A stretch of DNA of 64,000 nt. Source: Chrysomallon squamiferum. Taxonomy: Eukaryota; Mollusca; Gastropoda; Neomphalida; Peltospiridae. The translations under genes and the position numbers were made by a program. The notes under the pieces were generated by a model. It saw only the letters and a program-made list of their open reading frames with translations. It did not search any database and was not told the DNA's origin. Position 1 is the first letter of the stretch. Each line of letters opens with the position of its first letter. The stretch covers positions 14,539,976 to 14,603,975 of the forward strand of contig CM022665.1 of NCBI GenBank assembly GCA_012295275.1. The letters run 5' to 3'. Below, in pieces: positions 33,856 through 45,730 of this stretch.

Positions 33856-36800
33856 CTGAAAAAATAACAATAATAATTGTTTTTTTTTCTACCTTTATGC
33901 TAGAAAATATAAAATGCAAAATCCACAAAGCAATGAGAGGAGGGATTTATCTTTGTAGAAATAAAACTACAAAAATCTTCAAAACACTGTCTGGTTATCT
34001 TAATTATCTTGCAATGCTCTATAATATAAAACATTTTAGCATGTGATTTCGCACATTTGGAGTAATGCAGTTGACTCTGGTTTTGCACATGAAACATCAT
34101 TATTATAATTATTGATTTGTCATCTTTAATATGTACAACTTTTTAGCAGACTAATATCTATCATTATTAAATTTCATTTATAGTCAGATATAAAATATCC
34201 ACGCAATAGTTATTGGTTAGGAATCTTTTAAAGTCTATGGAATATTTATTGGAAATAGATCTTGTTAAATCTATAGAATACTTATTGGAAATTAGATTTT
34301 TTAAGGTATATGGAATATATATTGGTGTGGAATCATTTAAAGTTTATGGAAATTTTAAAAACCAACACATATCTATTTTTTTCAGCATTATGTCCCTTAT
34401 GAGCATCAGTTAAAATTAATTTTCTAATTTATTATTTACATACTTTGTTTAAAACAAAAAATACTCTTTTGTTGTGGTCATACCTTTGGCAACATTGTAA
34501 AACACTGAAGGACAAAGGTTCCTATGATAATAATTGCACAAGACAAAGTGTATCTCAGATTAGTATGCTTCTGCAGAGAGATGTTCAGAATCACTTCAAG
34601 AATAACAAGGACAATGACATTGTAGATGCTGAAACCAATTGTTTCTGCATTCCTCAATCCTTTCATCCTTACCTAAAAAAAAAAAAAAAGAAGAAAAGAA
34701 AAAACAAAGAAAAGAAAAAGAAGAAAAAGAAAAAAAAGAAAAAATGGAAATAAAAGAATAAAAGAATAACAATATAGAAAATAATAAAATAATAATAATA
34801 ATAATAATAATAATAATCAAACAGCTCACACTTAGTTAACTAACAACAAATGATTAAGAACATAACCACAGATATCAATATTAGTAGTTATTAGAGATAT
34901 CAGTCATACATCTTACATAATAATATGGGAGAGAAAAATCTGTGAGCTATTTTTATTAACAGCAGGGAACATTTTAATTCACCTTTCCATTTTTCTCCTC
35001 TTTCTGAGATGTCATTTCATAGATGATCCAAATAAATTCATGCTATACATTGCTCTTTGTGTCCACTCTGTGAACTAGTTTGGTAATGAATGAAATTTGT
35101 ACATGTGTTTTTATCTATGCTAAAATGTTTGGTTGTTCAACATCTCTGGCCTCCTTAATCAAAAAGTCCCCAGACATCTGTTATTATGACCTAATTATTG
35201 GATGGTTTAAATTGATACATTATGAAGAAGTAGCTGGAAGGAGTACTGACAACAAAAATCAACAAAGAAAAAAAAAAAGAAAAAAAAGACCCCCAAAAAC
35301 TTTTTAGGTGTTATGACATAACAGGACACACGTTTGTGACCCATTCCAGTGAAAGGTATGTAAGGTGATATTTTTTACTTATAGTTATTTAGAATATATA
35401 AAATAAAAACTTTAAAATGGTATTGGACTCATTCAATTGTGATCACTCAAAAGGAAGTTATTTTTAAATAATTATGTTTTAAGTAGTTTTGCACTGCTAA
35501 AAGTTAGAAAAAAAAAAAAATGATTAACTAATTAATTGTTAAAATGACCATAAAAACTCAAAATAAAATATCCTTCAAAAAAAAAAAAAAAAAAAAAATG
35601 TGTGTATATATATATATATATATTATTATTATTATTATTATTATTTATAATAATAATAATAATCACTGTCACTTGTGCTAAATCATCTAGCAGTAATCAC
35701 TATTAGCAGCTTTAGGTCCATTTCATTGAAGTGAGTCACATATAAAAGTGGGTGTAATGATTTTAAAAGTTTTTGTCCTGAACTAACTGTATTTTTAATA
35801 TTAACATTAAAAAAATAACTGGATTTATAAAATTTGTATTTCGTCTAAAATCTTAACAGTCTATTCTTGAATAATGTGTAAAAGTAGCATACATACATGT
35901 CTAGTCTGCACTGCAAGAAACAGCCCCAGCAGGAGAAGACTACTCTGAATTATAGCAAACACAGTCAGGAAATACTTCTCTTTAGGAGATGAACATTTCA
36001 GTATTAAATTAAGCTTTTCATACTTAACCTTCCACCACACTTTTGATATAGATGGTTTCTAGAAAAAAAAATAAAAAAAAAATTAAAAATAATTATAATT
36101 ATAAACCTAATCAGTGTATAAATACATTTATTAAATAAAATGTTGATGTAGCATCAAGTTGCTATGTTAAGCATGTGATTATATTTAACAATGCTTTTAT
36201 TTTTTTGATATATTTTTATTTTATTTACCTATTTTAATTATTGATTTTGTTATTTTTTGTATTAATGCACTTATATTTGCTTATTTATTTTCATTTATTT
36301 ATCACTTTTATTATTTTTTATATATATATATATATATTTTTATTTGTTTATTCACTTGACAGTTTCATAGTTTCTCAGTTCAGTACTAACTACTGCATTC
36401 TATAATAATGTTCACAATTAATGTAATGACTGGTATATATTAAACTGTAATTAAGAGTTAGACACAAAACAAATTTAATAAACAAAAACTTAAGTGTGAT
36501 AAGTGACTTCTCAAAACCTCTTTACTCCCAGTACAGGTAAACTAAACAAGAACAGCCCAGTGATAAAAAAAAAAACATTTTTGTATTATGTAGACCAAGA
36601 AAAAAATATATTACATTTATATATCCCAATGTACATACCACTGTAAACAACAGCATTTTGTAACATTTCACTAAGACTTTTATTAATGCTAAATTCACTT
36701 CTTTTTTTTGTTACTTCAGAAACGTAGTTATGGACACTAATCATGGATAAGAGAAAAATGGGTACAAAAGCTTACAAAAACAATTTTAACATATTCATGA

Positions 36801-37957
36801 TAAATTAGAATTAGGAATTTGTGAAGAATATGGAACCAAGCTAGATTACTGACTGCAGACATTAAGAATAATAATCACCATGTAACAAGTCAATGCCACG
36901 TGACGTCTTACCTTGTCAGAATAATGTGTAGTTGCAACATTGACTGATTGCGCCTGTAATGGGTCGGTGGCAGACCAAATGATGAAGACAACCATGTTGA
37001 CAAAGAACAATATGAGGACACTAAAAATCAGATGGCTGTCTTTGATTTTCTTCAGACACCACAGTGGAAGCACGGGTAATAGAAAAACATACGCAAACAC
37101 AATGAATTTCTACTAAAACAATAGTAAAATGCAGGCAACACAGATTGAAATAAAGATATTGGAAAAATATACACAACACAGATTAAATGTCCCTTGAAAC
37201 AAAGGTGACAGTAAAAGAGCACAGATTATGTTCTTCATTATCATCCCTATTTTTTAGAAACCAGTTTAATACACCTTTTTTCTCCCCTGTCAGTGTTTTA
37301 GTTACTCAAACTGTATATCATATCTGAAAAGCAGTTCTTTACTCTACTTTCCTTTGTGAATTTAAAACACTTAGATGACACACAGGGTGACACTTGTTCT
37401 AAGTTTCTCCAACTGGTTCATGAAAATGGGAACAGTAAGCAGTATGCAGTGACTGTGTATATTTGCAGGGGGGGTGCAAGAGATATGAATGCACCCCCTA
37501 CTCTTGTCTGGGGATGTGTAAAAAAACAACAAAAAAACCCATAAAAAATAGTCTGATAAAGTAAAATTTACCTCCCAGAATGCAGGAAAATGCCTCTCCT
37601 GCATTCTAGATTTGAAAAATTGTTTGGAGGCAGCATGCAAAAAGAAATACTCACTATTCGTTTTTTGGTCCCTGTAGTAAATATTTTGTATACACGCCAC
37701 TGTATGGCAAACAGTGGCCCAAAAGTGAGTGAAAACCCAGCAATGATCAAAAATGCTTTTAGCTGTAATATCAAACAGTGTTATTAAAATAGCTTACTCA
37801 TTATTAATACAATAAATTAATTAAAATTAAATTTCATTATTGACATCAGATCTGTTCTCTGTATTGTTTTTCTGTCCCTCTCTTCTTGTTTTCATCTCTG
37901 AGTTGCTCTGTTGATCTTTCTCTCATTCTATTCATTTCTCTCTCCTTCAGTATGCTG

Positions 37958-37990
<33 letters not shown>

Positions 37991-38804
37991 TACACACAGA
38001 TATACACATGCACACATACAAACATACATACATCAACACATTATATGTATGTGTATGTGTATGTATATATGTATATATACATAATACACACATAAATGAA
38101 CACCTGTATAAACAAACTCATAGATGTGGTTTGATATGTACATATGGGTTGGTGAGTGAGAGAAACAGACACAGGGATGAGAAATGTATTGGACTGCTGC
38201 ACCAGTCAGTTTGAAAAGCAGACAAAGAAAAAGATTTTCACTGACCTGACATTTAAAACTATCTAACTCTGTATAAGGATTTTCCACAAACACTGAACTA
38301 TAGAGGAGAAGACAACCAAATAATGTTATTAAGTTGAGTCGAGGTGATGAAATCTTGATCATTCTACAAGAAGATTGGTTATTATTTTAGAACATGTTTT
38401 ATGTTGTATTTTTGTGTGATGTATCAATTTATGTATGCGTGTATTTATGTATACATATGATGGAATATTGATCAGTTATATTTATATGTTTTTTTGTTGT
38501 TGTTTTTGTTTGTTGCTTTTTTTCTTTTTCTTTTCAAGAACAACAGTAAATTTTGGTATTTCATCTGCTGCTACCATTAGCTCATTTGAAATATTTTTTT
38601 CTAGGTACTCACCTCTCATTTCTATATTTTATACTGAACACAATGAGATATAATGTCAGTAAGATGCCCAGGGAAGCAACACAAGAGATGATAATATAGT
38701 TTACTGTTGATATCAGCAAATATTTTACAAGTACAGGAATAGAATCACCTGGTACTTTCCCATCTGAAAAAATTACATATATGAACAGATAGTTGTTGTA
38801 TAAA

Positions 38805-38866
<62 letters not shown>

Positions 38867-39699
38867 GAGAGAGATTAGTTATAGCCTATGCTTTTAATCA
38901 CATATTAATAATTTGATCAGGAACTAATAATAAAGATATAATTTACGCACCTGTCCATATAAAAGAGTCCATATATTTGGAATGCCAGTGTATTATAGGA
39001 AGTGCTGATGATCGAAAATCAATTGTTCCAATCATATGTGTCTCATTATCTTTTAAGTAAATATTAAAATTAAACCATAAAATTTGTAGATGTAGTTTTG
39101 AGATAATTATTTGTGAATGTGTGTAGTTTTACTTTAGATACATATACACATACATATATATATATAAATACACACATACATACATATCCATGTATATGTG
39201 TGTGTGGGGTGTGTGTGTGTGTGTTGTGATATTTATAATAAGTACATATGATATTTATTAAAGATACATGTACTATACATAAATGTTCAATCTCTAAAAC
39301 AGCCATTTCCATTAAAACCAAAGAAATTATTAACACATACATTTTAATCTATGGTTAAAACATTTGAGACAGATAAAGAGAGAGGAAACCAGCTGTCCTA
39401 ATGCAGTGGATTGTTTCTTTTTTATTATCATCTCTTTTGGTAAACCATTTAATGACAGAAGTGAGGAGAAGTGGTTGTTCCAACCAGCAACTATTCTATC
39501 AAAACCTACATTGGATGATACTGTCTTCTTTACAGAAAGATACAGAATTATAATTGCCAAAAAAAAAATCCATAGGAAGAGTCACAGCAAGTTTCCTCCT
39601 TTGATATGGTCATTACACTAAAACCACTTTTTTTTACTTTTTTTTTTACATTAATAAAGAATAGTAGCTTTAGTATAATTATGTATGGATTACATATAC

Positions 39700-39751
<52 letters not shown>

Positions 39752-42700
39752 TTGCTATTAAAGAAGCTTTTACCTTTTATAACGAGAATTGAGTAATTGC
39801 TGTAAACTTTTGTCTGTTTTTCAAAGTTGATTTTGCCAGTCGCACCATGAAATTTCAAGGTCTTGGTGTTATTGAACATTAACTCACCTATAAAGTTGTT
39901 GTCATAAGTGAAAGTATCAATTGACTTGTTAATACCTGTTTAAAAAGAAAGGATTACAACTGTGTTTATCTTATTAATGTGTAGTTTGGTGTAGTGTAGT
40001 GTGATGTTTTATGGTATCATTTAGTTGTTTGGTGTGCTGTTGTGGTATGTTGTATGGTGTGCTGTTGTGGTATGTTGTATGGTGTAGTGTAGTGTGGCAT
40101 GTTGTGTTGTAGTGTACTGTTGTGTGGTGTAGTTTGGTGGTGTGCTGTGTTGTGGTATGGTGTGTTGTGTTGTGTAGGGTAGGATGTGGTGTTGTGATAC
40201 GTAGTTTGGAGTGCTGTAGTGTACTGCAGCTTGGTGCATTCTGGTGTGGTATAGTGAGTATAGTGAGTATTGTAGTATAGTGTGGTGTGGTGTGTTGTGT
40301 TATGGTATAGTGTAGTATAGTGTGGTGTGGTGTGTTGTGATGTAGTGTATTATAGAGTGGTGTGCTGCATTGTAGTGTAGTGTAATATAGTGTAGTGTGG
40401 TGTTTTGTGTTGTGGTGTACTGTAGTGTGGTGTGTTATGGTATAGTGTGGTGTAGTGTAGTATGGTGTGTTGTAGTGTAGTGTAAGTGTGGTGTGTTGTG
40501 GTGTAGTGTAGTAGTGTGGTGTGTTGTGTTCTGGTATACTGTAGTGTGGTGTGTTATGTTATAGTGTACTGCAGTGTGGTGTGTTATGTTATAGTGTTCT
40601 GTAGTGTAGTGTATTGTGGTGTAGTGTAGTATCGTGTGGTGTGGTGTAGTGTGGTTTGTTGTGGTGTGGTGTAGTGTAGTGTGGTGTAGTGTAGTGTTGT
40701 GTAGTATAGCATGGTGTGTGGTGTGTTGTGGTGTAGTGTAGCATGGTGTGTTGTGTAGTATAGCATGGTGTGTTGTGGTGTAGTGTAGCATGGTGTGTTG
40801 TGGTGTAATGTGGTGTGGTGTGATGTAGTGCAGTGTGGTATAGTGTGTTGTGGTGTAATAAAATGTGGAATAGCATTGTATAGTTAAGTGTAGTGTAGAA
40901 TAGAGAAAAATGGTGTAGAGAAATTCAGTGTTGTGTTTATTGTATAGTGTAATGTAGTGCAGTTGTGTAATGTAATACCTTATATTTTATAGTGTATAGT
41001 GGAGTGGTGCATTACAGTCTAGTGTGATCAGTGTATGTAGTGTCATGTAATGCAGAGAAGTAATGAAGTGTTATAGTATAACGTAATGAAGTGCAGTCTG
41101 TGTAGTGTAGCTTAATGTTGTGTAGTAATGGTATATTATAGTGTGGTGTAATGCAGAGCAGTAATGTACTGAAGTGAAGTGTGATGTAGCATAGTGTAGC
41201 ATAGTATAGTGGAGGTTTGGTGTAGCATTCTGTGAAGTGATGTGGTGTTATGTAATTTAATGTAATGCCGTGTACTATTGAGTACTACAGTATAATATAG
41301 TGTAGTATAATGTGATGTGGAATGGTGTAGTGTAATGTAATGTAATGCAGTGTTGGTGGAGTATAATGGGATTAAGTGTAGTATAGTGGAGTGTTAATGT
41401 GGTGCAGTGTAGTATAGTACGGTACTGTGAAGTGTAAAATGGTGTGCTATTTCACTGATCTCTGTAAACTAGTTAATATGAACAGATTATAAATTACACT
41501 ATATCTGTTACATAGCACTACACCATTCACACAGTATATGAGCATGATACATTTTAAATAAGAAGTAGGTAATGAATAAAGTAGACAAAAATTTATGAAT
41601 TTAATAAAAACAAACAAATAAATAAGCAATGAAAATCATGCATGCAGATGAAGGAACTGAAGAAAAAAAAAAAAAATCAACAAAACAACAACCACAAACA
41701 AACAAAGAGACCAAGTCAAAACCCCAGAAAAAAAACCCAAACAAAAACAAAACAAACAAAATACTGCACCTAATATTTTCAGATCGTTAATTGTCTTGTT
41801 CACCACTAAAGCTGCAGCCCACACACTGTCATAGGCATATGTTCCATAAGTCCAGTCCACCACGGAGCTAATTTGTTTTATATCCTTTCTAATAATACTG
41901 GAGAGATAACCTGACACTGTTGGTACAGGTGTCTTTGAGAAATAGTCCTTGAAGTAAAAGGCTCCCTGGATGACCTGAAGAATCTGGTCTTGATTGCAAC
42001 TACCGTAATTATCAATTTTCTCCCACCATCTGAGAGTGTACCAGCCATTTAAAATCCACACAATGTGTGGTCCATAATAGCGCCTTTTGTAAGCCTGTGT
42101 TAATTATAATTGTTGTAAAGAGAACTGTGACACACATCATCTTGATTATTTTATCTATGTTGTCATCATAATCACATTATCCAAATTAATTTTTAGAGTC
42201 AGACAGATGGCAAGACAGACACAATTGTTGGTGGGTATGTATATAATATATGCAGATTAACAAAGAGTTATTCACAAACACATACAGACAGACATAGATT
42301 GGTTGACTGGACTGATTGATTTCTAATGTAAAAATTAATATATTTTTAAGGCCATTTGGTTAGGCCATAGTCACACATATACAGTATAGAATGACTGAAA
42401 AAAAAAAAAAAAAAAAAGGAAAATAAAATGAATTTTTTTTTTTAAATTAAAAGAAATCTTGGGAAGCATCATAAAATAATATAAATTTTTTAATGTACCT
42501 CACAAAAAAAATTTCGAGCAATATCTTCATATAATTCAACAATTATAATTCTGCAGTCTGTGTTCTAAATGAAATAGAAACATACTTATATACTAAACAA
42601 TGTTATAATGCTAAACATATATATGTACTTATACATATACTAAACATATTCTTAAACACATTTAAATGTGGATTGTAATTCACTTGATGTTGTTGTAGGT

Positions 42701-42755
42701 GTTTATATTATTATTTTTTATCCTCCTTATAATCATCATTATTAATATTATGTTA

Positions 42756-42825
<70 letters not shown>

Positions 42826-42942
42826 GCAGGTTTTGTTGTTGCTGTTGTGGTTATTACTAGATATTTTAGTCAGTTACTGGTTTACTATAAATAACAGGTC
42901 TTTGTAAATAATAAACTGACAGGTAAATTATAAATAAAAAGA

Positions 42943-42976
<34 letters not shown>

Positions 42977-44275
42977 TACCTTTAACAGTTGAATGTTATG
43001 AGCTAAATTGTCAGAGATTATTGCTGTTTTTTTCATTTCTATACCAGCTTCCTTTGTCATTTTCTCAAATTCTTTTAATGTCTGTAATAATAATAATAAG
43101 AAGAAGAAGAAGAAGAAGAAAAGAATAATGATAATAATAATAATAAGAAGAACAACAACAACAACAACAAAAGATGAAGCACATATTAAAAATCCTTATC
43201 CAAAGCACTTAGGACTTTAAGTGTTTTGGATTTTGGAATATAAGCTTGTACAGATAGTCTGCAGGTATTTTCATGTAATTGTTGTATAATTTAGTGCTTG
43301 AAATAAAATGTAGCATTGTGTAGTATGTTGCTGCACAGTGTTGTATTTGTGTAGTGTAGTGAAGTAGAGGAGGACCATGTGGTGAAGGATAGTGTATTGT
43401 AGAGAGGGGTAATACAGTATATTATAGTATTTTGTGGTGTAGTGTCATATAATGTTGTATTGTATGTTTTAGTGGAATGCAGTGTAGTGTAATGTAGTAC
43501 AGTGTATGAAGAAGTGTGGCATAGTGCAGTGCAGAGTGATCTAATGTAGCACAGAATGTTATAGTTTAGTGTAGTATAGGTAGTGTAGTGCAATGTAATG
43601 CAGTGTTGTGAAATGTAGTGCAGTACAGTGTTGTATAGTGTGATATAGTGCAATGTAGTATAGTGTAGTAAAGTGTAACATGGTGTAGTGTGATGTGTAG
43701 TGTGACAGTGTCTTTAAGTGCAGTACAACTGAGTGTAGTGCAGTGTGATGTATCATGATGTAATGTATCATAGTACAAAGCAGTAAAGTTTAATGTAATG
43801 TAAAGTGATGCAGCTTAGTCTAGTTTAATGAAGTGTAGTATAGTGCAGACTACTGAAGTGTAATGCAGTATACTGCAGTGTTGTGCAGAATATTGTCATG
43901 AAGTACACCACAGTACAGAGTAGCTCACTGTAGTAGTATAATGTATCATGAAGTGGTGTAGTATATAAGGTAGTATGAAAAAGTGTAGTGTAATGTAATA
44001 TGAAGTACTGTATAGGGTAATTTAGTGTGATATAATGTAATATAGAGTACTCTATTGTTTTATAGTGATGTTTAATGCAAGCATAGATATATATATTGTG
44101 TAGGATAGTATGTTTTATGTGGTATAGTGCACACCATAGTGTGGTATAGAGTGGTCTAGACTAGTACAGTGTAATATAGTATCTAGTGCATAAATGTAAT
44201 GTAACAATATTATGTAGTGTACCTAAGTGTTGTGCATTGCAGTGTATTTATCTTTTAAAGGCAAAACAGCATAGC

Positions 44276-44318
<43 letters not shown>

Positions 44319-44471
44319 TCAATACCAATAATAATAATAATGAATGAATGTAAGAAGAAGAAAAGAATAGTTTGTTATTCATAAGAATTCCAACATGCGT
44401 GATCAAAAAAGAATGTTTCAGAAAATTAACTGCAAATATTTGCAAAATAAATAAATAAATAAAAAGTGTAC

Positions 44472-44532
<61 letters not shown>

Positions 44533-45695
44533 CACATTAAATAATTAATTAAATAATTAAATAAATAACTCCAAAACAAAATAAAATTAAGAAGAAGAAG
44601 AATAGTAAATAACAGTAAATTCTCTGCACAACAACAATTCATTTAATTGCATGGATTAATTTAGTTTACCAAAGCGAAAATTTTATCCATCTGGTAAACA
44701 ACTGTGATCTTCTTCCACCCGTAATATTTCAAGAGGGCCAAACGAGGCTCACAGAAGTTTTCCTGTGATTTGATAATAGTGAACAGGCGTTTATATTTAT
44801 CTCTTGTTTGTAGGGCTGGGGAGCTTGAAATATGAGACATCTGAAGAAAAGAGAAAGAAACATATATTCATGTGTTTTATTAGTTTGTTTGTGTGTGTGT
44901 GTGTGTGCGTGCGTGCGTGCGCGCACCCGCGCGCTGATGCGAACAATTGCGTTTCTGAAGGTTTCTTCTAGAGGGTTATCCGTTTAAATCAAAATCTAGA
45001 ACATTCTCGAAATGTTTTCTGTCTCTCTGTGCATATATATACAAGTGTGTCTCTATATTTAAGAGTGTGTTTTTGTGTGTGTGCGAGTGTGTGCATAAAC
45101 ATGTCTGAGGGTCAAACTTTTGAACATGTTTGAAATTCGTCCTAACAGATATCAAACAGTAAAGAAAACGTTTTGACCAAATGTAACAATAAAAATTAAT
45201 ATTATGCCTTGCTGGTTAATTTGTTTTAAACATCTGCTATTGAATTAATTTGTGGTGACATGTTTTCACGAAATTGTGAACAAACGTAACGAATATTCGG
45301 GAACTGTGACGTACAATATAAACTACGTCATCGCAGGCACGTGTTTATTACTGGCACTTCATAATTTTGCTTGAAACTGCAAAACGTTATTGATAAAATC
45401 TTATTCATTTTGAAAAGACTCTTGAATAATGATCAGAAATTCTTTTAAATTAAATTATTATTATTATTATTATTCATTCATTCATTCATTCATTCATTTT
45501 TTTTTTTTTTTTTTATTTATTCCCCCCACCACCAACGGAAACCGTTGTCTGTATTCATATAAATACGTGTGGAGCGTGCATAAGTGCAGCTTTGGCAGTG
45601 CAACTATACACAGTGCCAACTGTTAATTGCACGAGTGTGCATCTTGCAAAAGCTGCGGGACGGAAGGTCTGGCTTTCTAATTTTCTTTTCTTTCA

Positions 45696-45730
<35 letters not shown>

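Noticed and set aside
40021-40876. Long minus-strand frames rich in His/Thr/Tyr/Pro
   Set aside because: They are translations of the GTGTAGTRT tandem array in several frames at once; no start context, no splice logic, no family.
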